From the NCBI RefSeq assembly GCF_012933365.1, contig NZ_JABBVZ010000040.1:1-33883 (forward strand): a stretch of DNA of 33,883 bases, in the 5' to 3' direction. The stretch is from Sulfobacillus harzensis. Its GTDB lineage: Bacteria; Bacillota; Sulfobacillia; Sulfobacillales; Sulfobacillaceae. The translations under genes were made by a program, and so were the position numbers. Every line of letters begins with the position of its first letter. The stretch's first letter is position 1. The notes under the pieces were generated by a model, which was not told the origin of the DNA, made no database searches, and saw only the letters and a program-made list of their open reading frames with translations. Shown here piece by piece: positions 16,739-24,467 of the stretch.

Positions 16739-17785
16739 ATGGCCGGCTGGATGGAATCTTGGCGGTGGGGGCGGGAGTACTTTGACCATGTCCGTCCAGA
16801 CGTTATACGAGGACTGGCTCCGCTTCGCAAGAAAGCCGAGACCATCCCGCACCCCGATCTCCGCGCCCAAGCCTTAAGCTCGCTGGATACTAAGCAGTTC
16901 CACTGTGAGGGCGGCGGTGTGTTCGGGGGACCCTCACGCGATCCCTCCGGTCACTTGCTGGACTTTCTTCTACCGTATCAAACGCTGTGCGACTATTTGG
17001 ATACCGTGACCGATCGCGGGCCTTCCACGGATCCAGACAATCTCAGGCTTTTGCATCAATCCCTGCTGGACGCCATATCCCCGAATGGTCCGTTCCATGA
17101 CTACTACGCCCATCATCCACATCAGGACGATGGTGGTTACATTCACGATCTCATCACCCGCTGCCGGCATGCCATCGTGCGGTTCCCCGGCTATGAAGCG
17201 GTTCAACCAACGATGGAGCGGCTGGTCTCGCTCTACATCAATTTGCAAGTCTTCAAGCACGGTCCCGAAGCCGAGCGGGTCTCGCAGTTGCAGCGCTGGT
17301 GGAACGACGAGTGCCCCTCGGGCTGGGCGATTGATTGGTGGGAGTTCGCTGCGGCTACGGGATCCACGCTCGGATTGTTCGCCCTCTTAAACGTGGCCGC
17401 ACGACCGAACCCGGCCCCCGAAACGGTCAAGACCGTGACCGCACTCTACTTTCCCTGGGTGGGCGCCCTGCATATTTTGCTGGATTACTTTATCGATCAA
17501 GACGAGGATCGAGCGGGGGGCGATTTGAACTTCGTTACCTATTACCCGAGCCCACAGGATGCCGTGCGGCGAATCCGTGTTATCTACCGCCAATGCGTGA
17601 TCCGGGCCGCCTCACTTTCGGACGCCTCCTTTCACCGCTACGTCATCCGTGGCCTGCTTGGCTTCTATCTCGCCGATCCCAAAGTCCGCAAAAAGCCCTC
17701 CACTCTCGCCTTAAAGCTTCTCGCCAGCGGCGGTTCGGTCAGTTTCGGCGTCTTCCTGGCGGCAATCATGGGACGCGCCCCGTAA
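16739..17785 (+). CDS. ytpB: YtpB-like (DUF2600) tetraprenyl-beta-curcumene synthase
   Basis: YtpB of Bacillus is a terpene cyclase of an unusual class that turns heptaprenyl diphosphate into tetraprenyl-beta-curcumene, the first step to C35 sesquarterpenes. The 348-residue protein carries the family landmarks SSLDTKQFHCEGGGVF near residues 42-57, LPYQTLCDYLDTVTDRG with an aspartate-rich site, and a second metal-type motif DYFIDQDEDRAGGDLNF near 255-271. The ATG at 16739 lies 4-5 bases after GGGGGGAG. The 48 residues that could be added upstream are not family-like. The gene is single and its last 75 bases overlap the end of the opposite recQ gene. No cyclase partner (sqhC) or prenyl synthase is in the window, so the final product is unknown. 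Confidence 0.9.
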   Translation: MAGWMESWRWGREYFDHVRPDVIRGLAPLRKKAETIPHPDLRAQALSSLDTKQFHCEGGGVFGGPSRDPSGHLLDFLLPYQTLCDYLDTVTDRGPSTDPDNLRLLHQSLLDAISPNGPFHDYYAHHPHQDDGGYIHDLITRCRHAIVRFPGYEAVQPTMERLVSLYINLQVFKHGPEAERVSQLQRWWNDECPSGWAIDWWEFAAATGSTLGLFALLNVAARPNPAPETVKTVTALYFPWVGALHILLDYFIDQDEDRAGGDLNFVTYYPSPQDAVRRIRVIYRQCVIRAASLSDASFHRYVIRGLLGFYLADPKVRKKPSTLALKLLASGGSVSFGVFLAAIMGRAP

Positions 17786-19810
17786 TCGATGGAAGACGGC
17801 TCTGGCCACGTCCCATTGATCAAATCGGAACCGACCCGAGAGGGCCTCAAAGAGTGGCCTGAGACGGGCAGTTCCAAGCCGTTCCATGACCTGCGCCATG
17901 GCGCAATATTCCTCGGGACTGAACCAATAAGGAAGATAACGACGCCACTCAACCTCAGGCGCTCGGGCGATCCAATCCACAAAATAACCCCGCACCGTGG
18001 ACTCGCTGCGGCCAACCTCCTCCTTTATTCGATCCCACGGTACGCCAGCCTGAAACAGCCATTGAGCCCGCTCCGCCGCCGAGGTCTGATCCCATCCTTC
18101 TCCCGGGACAGCGCCTGCGTCCTGCAAAATTTCCAGCAATTGCGACCCGTACTTGGCCATGCGCCGAGGGCCCATCCCATGGCACCCAGCCAACGCGTCC
18201 ACCGTCCGGGGACGCTTTTGCGCCAGCCCCACCAGATCACGATCACTCAAGACAATATAGGGTTCTACCCCCGCTTTTTCCGCCTCGCGCGCCCGCCAGG
18301 TGCGCAACCGTTCGACCAACGCCGAATTGGCGGATGGCGCCACGGTGGCGCGGTTACCACTGGTGCACTGATCGCAGCATGGATGACGGTGTTCCGCCTG
18401 TTGCCCGTAATACGCCAAAAGAGGCACGCGGCGGCAAGCGGGGCTTTCAATGTACGCGACCATATGCTGGAAGAGTTCCAGACGACGCCTCCAAAACTGC
18501 TCCAAGCGATGCACCACCGCTTCCGCATCCAAGGGACCGTCCGCCCCGCGCCGCACCGTGAGGCCTCCCGCGCCTCCCGATATGGTTAAGGTGCCCATTT
18601 CCTCCAGCACCGACAGAAGCACCGGGGTCCGAGTATCGTCATCCTCCAACTGCCATACGACAGGCCGCTGGACTGGCTGCACGCGAATCCTGCCCAAAAT
18701 CTCGCGAACCCAGACCGGGTCAGGCTGCTCCGACTGAATCCAGCGCTGCCGTCTATGGATATCCATCGGCAATATCACCAGGTGCGCTGAAGCGGGCTGT
18801 CCATCGCGCCCGGCCCGCCCAATTTCCTGATAGTAGGCGTCCAGAGACTCTGGCACGTCCACGTGAATGACCCGCCGAATATCGCCTCGGTCGATGCCCA
18901 TGCCAAAAGCCGTGGTGGACGCCACCACCCGCACTGACCCGGTGACAAAATCCCGTTCAATGCGATGGCGACGGTGAGATTCCAGCCCGGCGTGATAGGC
19001 GCGTACCGGCTCGTTCAACATAGCGGTAAGCAACCTGGCCCAACGCTCCGCGTTGGCACGGCTGCCCGTATAAACAATGGCCCCGCCATCTTTCTCCCCA
19101 ACCAGTTCAGCCACGCGGCGCTCCCGCTCCTTGGCATTTGCCGCCATTTCCACGGCCAAGAACAGATTAGGGCGATCGACAGGTCCCTCAACCAAATCAA
19201 ACGGCTCCTCGTTGACGGTTAAATGAAAGCGGATATCGGCTTTCACACGCTCGGTGGCCGTCGCCGTCAGAGCCAAAAGCGGCGGGCTGCCGCAGAGTTC
19301 CCGAAAGGCGCGAATGCGTCGATATTCCGGACGGAAGTCATATCCCCACGCGGAAATACAATGTGCCTCATCAACCACCACCAGCGCTGGCGGACGGTGC
19401 CGGAGAGCTTGTCCCAGTCGCGCATCCGAGAGCCGTTCTGGGGCGGCGAACAACAGATTCAAACGCCCCTCTTGCCATAAATCGAGAATAGATTGCTGCG
19501 CCACGCGATCAAGATGACCCGTCAAGGCTTCGGCAGCAATCCCCAGATGTCGCATGCGTTCCGCCTGATCGCGCATTAACGCCACCAGCGGCGAGATCAC
19601 CATCACGGGTCTTTCCCAGTACAGAGCCGGGAGTTGATAGCAGAGCGATTTCCCCGCTCCCGTGGATACCACTGCCAAAACTGACCGCCCACGCAAAAGG
19701 CGCGCGATCACCTCACCCTGAAAGGGGCGCAGGGATTGAAGACCGAACACCTCTGTCAACAGGTGGTTAAGACGATTCTGCTCGTCCCTAAACAAGTGGT
19801 AGAGGCTCAC
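17711..19810 (-). CDS. recQ: RecQ-family ATP-dependent DNA helicase
   Basis: RecQ unwinds DNA 3' to 5' during repair and recombination. The 699-residue protein has the Walker A STGAGKS near residues 49-55, DEAH at 147-150 followed by CISAWGYDFRPEY, the SATATE-like LALTATATE, and the second helicase lobe with IGRAGRDG. A zinc-binding region (ACRRVPLLAYYG through HPCCDQC) follows, then an HRDC domain (about 480-560) and a final helix-turn-helix (GVPWDRIKEEVGRSESTV). The GTG at 19810 is chosen because it forms a GTGA overlap with the exonuclease stop and follows a G-rich SD. The ATG at 19864 lies inside the upstream gene. It is the last gene of a five-gene operon, and its end overlaps ytpB convergently. 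Confidence 0.93.
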   Translation of the reverse strand: MSLYHLFRDEQNRLNHLLTEVFGLQSLRPFQGEVIARLLRGRSVLAVVSTGAGKSLCYQLPALYWERPVMVISPLVALMRDQAERMRHLGIAAEALTGHLDRVAQQSILDLWQEGRLNLLFAAPERLSDARLGQALRHRPPALVVVDEAHCISAWGYDFRPEYRRIRAFRELCGSPPLLALTATATERVKADIRFHLTVNEEPFDLVEGPVDRPNLFLAVEMAANAKERERRVAELVGEKDGGAIVYTGSRANAERWARLLTAMLNEPVRAYHAGLESHRRHRIERDFVTGSVRVVASTTAFGMGIDRGDIRRVIHVDVPESLDAYYQEIGRAGRDGQPASAHLVILPMDIHRRQRWIQSEQPDPVWVREILGRIRVQPVQRPVVWQLEDDDTRTPVLLSVLEEMGTLTISGGAGGLTVRRGADGPLDAEAVVHRLEQFWRRRLELFQHMVAYIESPACRRVPLLAYYGQQAEHRHPCCDQCTSGNRATVAPSANSALVERLRTWRAREAEKAGVEPYIVLSDRDLVGLAQKRPRTVDALAGCHGMGPRRMAKYGSQLLEILQDAGAVPGEGWDQTSAAERAQWLFQAGVPWDRIKEEVGRSESTVRGYFVDWIARAPEVEWRRYLPYWFSPEEYCAMAQVMERLGTARLRPLFEALSGRFRFDQWDVARAVFHRLRGASHDCRQEDAETDRTAAGEKL

Positions 19811-20604
19811 ACGATTCCCCGCTCCCCGTCCAGGGCCTGCCACGCCTCGCGATAGGGAAGCCAACCGCTGTCCTCGGACTCAAATACCCAGCGGCGGGCG
19901 CTCTGCCAAAGATTTTGGCGCATGTCGGCGTCAAGCCAGCCGCGGTGATAGGCGTAGTGCATGAAGACCAGGGTGGTGGTCAAGACGTCATGGGTACAAT
20001 ATTGGCGAATCCGTTCCAGAGCCCCCTCTTGGAACAAATCCATCACTTGGCTGCCATCGACCGACAGCTTGCCCGGCACGCCAAGAACGATGGCCATTTC
20101 ATCCAAGGTCACGCGCGGGGATGCCCCATAGCCACTTAACACGTCCATCAAGTCAAGATGCGATTCCTCATCGAAACGCTTGCGATATCCGTGATACGGC
20201 TCGCCAATCTGATAAAACGCGGGCGTGACGATCTGGTGGTGCATGGCCCGATACAACAGCGTCGGAATATCGAATCCGGAGGAATTCCAACCCACCAACC
20301 GCGGCTTCAGCTCTTCCACCACATGGAAAAAGTCGCGCAACAGCGACGCCTCATCATCCTCCGCCCGACCTAGCGCGCCAAGTTTTTTAACAACTCCGTC
20401 GCCATCAACGAGGGCTGCCGCGATGGCCACCACTTGGTGAAAAGGCGGTTTCAGGAAATCAGACTGCCCAGTCGTCTCACGGCGGGCTGCCAGCATGGCC
20501 CGCCGCACCTCCCCATCATCCGGTTCCCCTGCCAATCCCAGCCAGCGCCGACCGGCGGCGGCATCCGGTACGGTTTCAATGTCAAACACCATCCAATAAC
20601 GCAT
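19807..20604 (-). CDS. DEDDy 3'-5' exonuclease of the PolB-proofreading-like family (PF10108 type)
   Basis: The 265-residue protein is a stand-alone RNase H-like exonuclease domain. ExoI is VFDIETVPD (Asp8, Glu10), ExoII is VGWNSSGFDIPTLLYRA (Asp112) and ExoIII is YCTHD (Tyr202, Asp206), which marks the DEDDy class. This resembles proofreading domains of family B polymerases without a polymerase part. The ATG at 20604 begins right at the domain. A GGGGGA SD lies 12 bases upstream, slightly far. It starts 17 bases after the aldehyde dehydrogenase and overlaps recQ by 4 bases, so helicase and exonuclease are translated together, suggesting a joint role in DNA end processing or repair. The substrate is not known. 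Confidence 0.87.
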   Translation of the reverse strand: MRYWMVFDIETVPDAAAGRRWLGLAGEPDDGEVRRAMLAARRETTGQSDFLKPPFHQVVAIAAALVDGDGVVKKLGALGRAEDDEASLLRDFFHVVEELKPRLVGWNSSGFDIPTLLYRAMHHQIVTPAFYQIGEPYHGYRKRFDEESHLDLMDVLSGYGASPRVTLDEMAIVLGVPGKLSVDGSQVMDLFQEGALERIRQYCTHDVLTTTLVFMHYAYHRGWLDADMRQNLWQSARRWVFESEDSGWLPYREAWQALDGERGIV

Positions 20605-20621
20605 CGATGCAATAAGTCCCC

Positions 20622-22046
20622 CTAGCCGCGTAAATTGACCACCATGACGGTGGGATACGTCATCTCCAATATCGCGTGCTCCGGCCCCTCGCGTCCGATG
20701 CCCGAATCTTTGACTCCCCCGTAGGGCATATTGTCCGCCCGGTAAGCGGAGGAGTCGTTGATCATCACTCCACCGACCTCCAACTGTTGCGCCGCTTGGA
20801 AAGCCACGTCGAGACTTTGGGTGAAGACGCCGGCCTGCAGGCCATAACGGCTTTGGTTGGCCCACGCAATCGCTTCGGAAAACTCGTCGTACGGCACCAA
20901 GCCCGCCAAGGGGGCAAATACCTCCTCGGCCATCACCTGCATAGACGGGGCCACGTTTTCGAGGAGAACCGGTGCGACCAGAGGCCCGCTCCGGGTTCCG
21001 GACAGAACGGCGCGGGCTCCCTGCCCCAGAGCCTCCTCAGTCCAGGCCATGGCCCGTTCTGCCGCTGCCTCAGAAATCATGGGGCCCACGTCGGTCTCAG
21101 GGTCTTCAGGATTACCCACCTTGAGGTTTCGCACCGCCTCGGTCAAGAGCGTCTTGAACGGTTGATAGACTGACCGTTCGACATACATGCGCTGGACGGA
21201 AATACACACTTGGCCTGCATAGCCATAGGCCCGCGCCGCCAATACCCGTGCTGCCATTTCCAAATCGGCATCGCGGTGCACGATATTGGCCGAATTATTC
21301 CCCAGCTCAAGCAGTACAGGCCGCAGCCCCGCGTTCTTGCGAATCGTTTGGCCGACCGCCGCGGAACCCGTGAAGCTGATGAGCTTGACACCCGGATGGG
21401 CAACCAGTTGTGCCCCAATCTCGGCACGGGCCCCCGTGACCACGTTCAGCCAACCATCCGGCAGACCCGCTCGCTGAAAAATGCGAGCCAATTTCAGCGC
21501 AGTCAACGGGGTTGCCGGCGCCGGCTTCAACACCACGGCATTGCCTCCCGCCAGGGCGGGTCCGACTTTATGCAGCACCAAGTTCAAAGGAAAGTTAAAG
21601 GGGGTAATCGCAAGAACGACACCATACGGCTTTCGCAGCGTGAGCGCCACCCGACCTTCCGATCCCGGGTTTCCTCGTACCGGAACCTCTTCCCCGTGGA
21701 GGGTACGGGCCGCCACTGAAGAATAGCGCAAGGTTTGCTGACCACGTGCGACCTCGGCCCGCGCATCCTTAAGCGGTTTTCCGGCTTCGCGCGCCATGGT
21801 TAAAGCCATATCCTCGGCCTCTTCTCCCAACAGTACGGCCGCCTTTTCTAGAATTTCAGCCCGTCGGTGTACACTTACGGGCTTTTTTAATGCACGCTCG
21901 GCAGACAGCACGGCCCGGTCAATGAGATCCGCATCCGCCTCCGCCACTTCGGCCAACGGATCTCCCGTATACTTGTGAACAACGGTATAAACGCTGCTGG
22001 CCGCGACCTCATGTCCTTCAACCCATGAACCCCAGGATGTCTTCAT
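20622..22046 (-). CDS. NAD(P)-dependent aldehyde dehydrogenase (lactaldehyde/GapN-like branch)
   Basis: This is a 474-residue member of the aldehyde dehydrogenase superfamily, oxidising an aldehyde to an acid. The oxyanion asparagine is in ITPFNFPLN (Asn151), the Rossmann turn is FTGSAAVG, the general base is Glu247 (LLELGNNS) and the nucleophile is Cys281 (GQVCISVQRM). QRM in the cysteine loop and the overall pattern resemble the lactaldehyde, glyceraldehyde-3-phosphate and sulfolactaldehyde dehydrogenase branch. The real substrate cannot be read from the sequence. The second glycine of the usual ELGG motif is asparagine here. The ATG at 22046 has an excellent SD (AGGAGG, about 6 bases). It sits between the J-domain gene and the exonuclease gene in one operon. 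Confidence 0.92.
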   Translation of the reverse strand: MKTSWGSWVEGHEVAASSVYTVVHKYTGDPLAEVAEADADLIDRAVLSAERALKKPVSVHRRAEILEKAAVLLGEEAEDMALTMAREAGKPLKDARAEVARGQQTLRYSSVAARTLHGEEVPVRGNPGSEGRVALTLRKPYGVVLAITPFNFPLNLVLHKVGPALAGGNAVVLKPAPATPLTALKLARIFQRAGLPDGWLNVVTGARAEIGAQLVAHPGVKLISFTGSAAVGQTIRKNAGLRPVLLELGNNSANIVHRDADLEMAARVLAARAYGYAGQVCISVQRMYVERSVYQPFKTLLTEAVRNLKVGNPEDPETDVGPMISEAAAERAMAWTEEALGQGARAVLSGTRSGPLVAPVLLENVAPSMQVMAEEVFAPLAGLVPYDEFSEAIAWANQSRYGLQAGVFTQSLDVAFQAAQQLEVGGVMINDSSAYRADNMPYGGVKDSGIGREGPEHAILEMTYPTVMVVNLRG

Positions 22047-22056
22047 AATCTCCCTC

Positions 22057-22455
22057 CTAGCTCCAAAATGCTCCCGGCCGGTGGGCCGAACAGTACCCTG
22101 TCAGCGCCTCATCACAACGACTGCACAGGGGGGTGCCGCATACCGTGCAAAAACCGACCGCCCATCGGCCATGTGCGTGACACTGCAAATCCTTCATATT
22201 GGGAGCCGGCCGGGACGGTCTGGGCCCCGGCGGCCGAGGTGGGGGTACCGTCTTGGCCCGCGCACGACCCTCGATAATCTCGCGGTAGGCCCACGTCACC
22301 TCTTTCATGATTTCCTCATGGCGTGCCTGCGCGCCCGGATTTCCCTGGTATTGATCCGGGTGGTTCTGACGCACCAAACGAAGATACTGGGCGCGCACCA
22401 TCTCCATAGGCGAACCGGGCGGCACCCCTAAAATGGTCCATGCATCGCGTGTCAC
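22057..22455 (-). CDS. Small J-domain protein with C-terminal B-box-like zinc finger
   Basis: This 132-residue protein joins two modules. Residues 1-62 are a J domain with HPD at 32-34, which would stimulate an Hsp70 (DnaK). A proline- and arginine-rich linker spans about 66-88. The C-terminal 40 residues hold four ligand pairs: Cys92-His95, Cys103-Cys106, Cys111-Cys114 and Cys122-His125, the pattern of a B-box zinc finger. There is no membrane segment. The ATG overlaps the stop of the upstream PLP-enzyme gene as ATGA, and the aldehyde dehydrogenase starts 10 bases after it ends. The partner protein recognised by the zinc finger is unknown. Confidence 0.85.
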   Translation of the reverse strand: MTRDAWTILGVPPGSPMEMVRAQYLRLVRQNHPDQYQGNPGAQARHEEIMKEVTWAYREIIEGRARAKTVPPPRPPGPRPSRPAPNMKDLQCHAHGRWAVGFCTVCGTPLCSRCDEALTGYCSAHRPGAFWS

Positions 22456-23621
22456 GACGGATTGGCCTCATTTAAGGCGAGGTCCAAATCCGCCACTAAA
22501 TCTTCCACGTCCTCGATCCCCACTGAAAGACGAATGAGGGTATCGACGATGCCCCGTCGGCGGCGTTCATCGTTAGGAACGGCGGCGTGGGTCATTGTGG
22601 AGGGATGACCAGCCAAAGACTCAACGCCGCCGAGACTTTCGGCGAGGGAAAACACGCGGAAAGAATCCATCACGCGTTTGACTGCCACCATGGGGTCCTG
22701 GCTTCCGGTTGGTTTTAGGACAAAGCTCACCATGCCCCCCATGGTTCTCATCTGCTGGGATGCTAGGGCACCGGCATCCGCGGGATAATAGACCCGTTCG
22801 ACCCGAGGATGGCGTTGCAAAAATGCCTGAATGCGAGCCGCATTGGCGGCGTGGCGCTCCATCCGCACGCCCAGGGTTTTCAACCCTCTTAACGTGAGCC
22901 AAGCCTCAAAAGGCCCGAGCGTCGCTCCGGCAGTATTCCGCAAAAACCGCAACCGCTCCAAAAGAGTCTCATCGCGGGCAACCACGGCGCCGCCGATGAC
23001 GTCCGAGTGCCCCCCAATATACTTGGTAGTAGAGTGGACTACCAAGTCTGCTCCTAGCGCCAAGGGATTTTGGTTGTAGGGCGACGCGAAGGTGTTGTCT
23101 ACGACCAAGAGCGTGCCATGATGATGGGCCAGTTTTGCTGCCTGGGCGATATCGAAGACTTTAAGCAGTGGATTGGACGGACTCTCTAGCCATAGCATTT
23201 GCGGCTGGTAGCGCTGAATGGCCGATGCCAAGGCGTCCAAATCGGCCGGATCCACGTATTCGGTGAGAATTCCCTGGCCCCGGTAGACGCGTTCGAGCAA
23301 CCGATAGACGCCACCATACAAGTCTTCGGCCGCCAAGACCCGACCTCCGGGCGACAGCAAGCGGAGGACGGCGTCGCTTGCCGCCATTCCCGATGCGTAA
23401 GCCACCGCTCCCTGCCCTTGCTCTAACGAGGCTAGGGCTTCTTCCAGCGACTGCCGAGTTGGGTTGTCATTGCGGCCGTATTCGTACCCCAGATGGCGCC
23501 CCAGTTCCGGCTGGGTAAAGGTGGAAGTCAGGTACAGTGGCGGCACCGTGGCCCCGGTGATCGGATCCGGATCCTGCCCCACGTGGATGGCGCGGGTGTT
23601 GAAGCCTGGTTCTTGCGGCAA
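22452..23621 (-). CDS. PLP-dependent trans-sulfuration enzyme (cystathionine gamma-synthase/gamma-lyase family)
   Basis: Members of this family make or cleave cystathionine in methionine and cysteine metabolism. The 389-residue protein shows TRAIHVGQDPDPITGATVPP at the N-terminus, YGRNDNPTRQSLEEALA, SGMAA, the PLP aspartate in VVDNTFASP (Asp175) and the PLP lysine in VHSTTKYIGGHSD (Lys200). The C-terminal SLGGVESLAGHPSTMTHA and RLSVGIED complete the signature. Synthase, lyase and homocysteine-forming activities cannot be separated by eye. The start is TTG at 23621, 7 bases after AGGAGG. It is the first gene of the operon running to recQ, and a perfect inverted repeat overlaps its SD. Confidence 0.93.
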   Translation of the reverse strand: MPQEPGFNTRAIHVGQDPDPITGATVPPLYLTSTFTQPELGRHLGYEYGRNDNPTRQSLEEALASLEQGQGAVAYASGMAASDAVLRLLSPGGRVLAAEDLYGGVYRLLERVYRGQGILTEYVDPADLDALASAIQRYQPQMLWLESPSNPLLKVFDIAQAAKLAHHHGTLLVVDNTFASPYNQNPLALGADLVVHSTTKYIGGHSDVIGGAVVARDETLLERLRFLRNTAGATLGPFEAWLTLRGLKTLGVRMERHAANAARIQAFLQRHPRVERVYYPADAGALASQQMRTMGGMVSFVLKPTGSQDPMVAVKRVMDSFRVFSLAESLGGVESLAGHPSTMTHAAVPNDERRRRGIVDTLIRLSVGIEDVEDLVADLDLALNEANPS

Positions 23622-23631
23622 AGCGATCCCT

Positions 23632-23655
23632 CCTGGTTACCTTCATTTAACCAGG
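23632..23655 (-). promoter_or_regulatory. Perfect inverted repeat overlapping the ribosome binding site of the trans-sulfuration gene
   Basis: CCTGGTTA and TAACCAGG (8 bases each) flank an 8-base loop. The arm nearer the gene shares three bases with its AGGAGG (minus strand, 23629-23634). Folding in the mRNA would partly hide the SD, or the dyad could be an operator. It lies 27 bases after the stop of the preceding gene (23683). No T-run follows, which argues against a terminator. Confidence 0.5.
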
Positions 23656-23682
23656 CGGGGGCTCGATTGAAAAGCAAGAAGG

Positions 23683-24264
23683 TTAGCTGTCTATCGTCAC
23701 CGCATCCCAAGACTCATCCATCACCATGCCGTTGGCGTCCAGTTTGAACGAAAACTTGGCCATCCGGGTGTCCGGATCGAAATAGAGACGGTCCGACGCC
23801 TCATTCGGCAACGGCTTGATGCGCACATAGTCGTCAAAAGCGACGGTGTTTCCGCTTTCCGGATTGCCTGAGGAAATCGAGGAGCGGGACACCGGCGGCG
23901 GATAGCCCAACTGTTTCGCAATTCCTGAGAGATTGACGGGCACCTCAAAATCTACATACCAGACATTGTCGCTGGGCTCCGAGGTGGGACCCCAACTATA
24001 ATCGCCCGGCAGAATGCCACGACTGATATCTCCTTGGTGTCCAGTGACCTGCAGCATGTTGATGAAGATGTCATTCCCCGACAGCGTGGGCGTATCCAAC
24101 ACCTGCTGCACCGGGCCGGGCATGTTGCCGATGGCATGTGGATTCCAATTGCGCCCCAAAATAAGAACGGCAATGATGGCAAGACCGAAGACTGCTCCGC
24201 CGGCCAGCAACTGTTTCGGCGTAAGTCGCCGGAGGTTTCGCATTGGCATTGTTCCGAGCCGCAT
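23683..24264 (-). CDS. Membrane-anchored extracytoplasmic protein of unknown function
   Basis: The protein has about 193 residues. A basic N-terminus (RNLRRLTPKQ) precedes one transmembrane segment (LLAGGAVFGLAIIAVLILG, near residues 20-38). The rest should lie outside the membrane and contains a PTLSGNDIF element and a hydrophilic, beta-rich region ending in DESWDAVTIDS. I recognise no family and no cysteine or haem motif. The ATG at 24264 follows a G-rich stretch (GGGGGTGGGGAT) that can act as SD. An upstream extension of 14 residues is possible but not needed. It diverges from ctaG across a 203-base gap, which may hint at a respiratory or envelope role. The gap has no promoter I could call with confidence. 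Confidence 0.7.
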   Translation of the reverse strand: MRLGTMPMRNLRRLTPKQLLAGGAVFGLAIIAVLILGRNWNPHAIGNMPGPVQQVLDTPTLSGNDIFINMLQVTGHQGDISRGILPGDYSWGPTSEPSDNVWYVDFEVPVNLSGIAKQLGYPPPVSRSSISSGNPESGNTVAFDDYVRIKPLPNEASDRLYFDPDTRMAKFSFKLDANGMVMDESWDAVTIDS

Positions 24265-24467
24265 ATCCCCACCCCCTGTACCATTCTTACGGCTGGCCCG
24301 CGGCATTTATGCGATCGGTGAGAGCCGCCGGGCCTAAATGGCAACCCTCCCCAAGTGACGCTCTTGCCCGGGTGATGGTGTGCACGACGACTCCCCTATC
24401 GCAGGGCACGGATCTTCGGTAGAATAAACGCGAGCTTCGTCGAATTCTTAGAATAGGGCGTGAAGGC

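Noticed and set aside
19811-19864. ATG at 19864 as the recQ start
   Set aside because: The extra 18 residues are Gly/Arg-rich, lie wholly inside the exonuclease gene and have no SD. The GTG at 19810 forms a coupled GTGA junction.
20605-20865. N-terminal extension of the exonuclease up to 20865
   Set aside because: The added 87 residues overlap the end of the aldehyde dehydrogenase gene, are low-complexity and precede the first exonuclease motif without any family similarity.
24265-24467. Promoters between the anchored protein and ctaG
   Set aside because: Two TAGAAT-like -10 boxes occur near 24420 and 24450, but neither has a -35 box at 16-18 bases.
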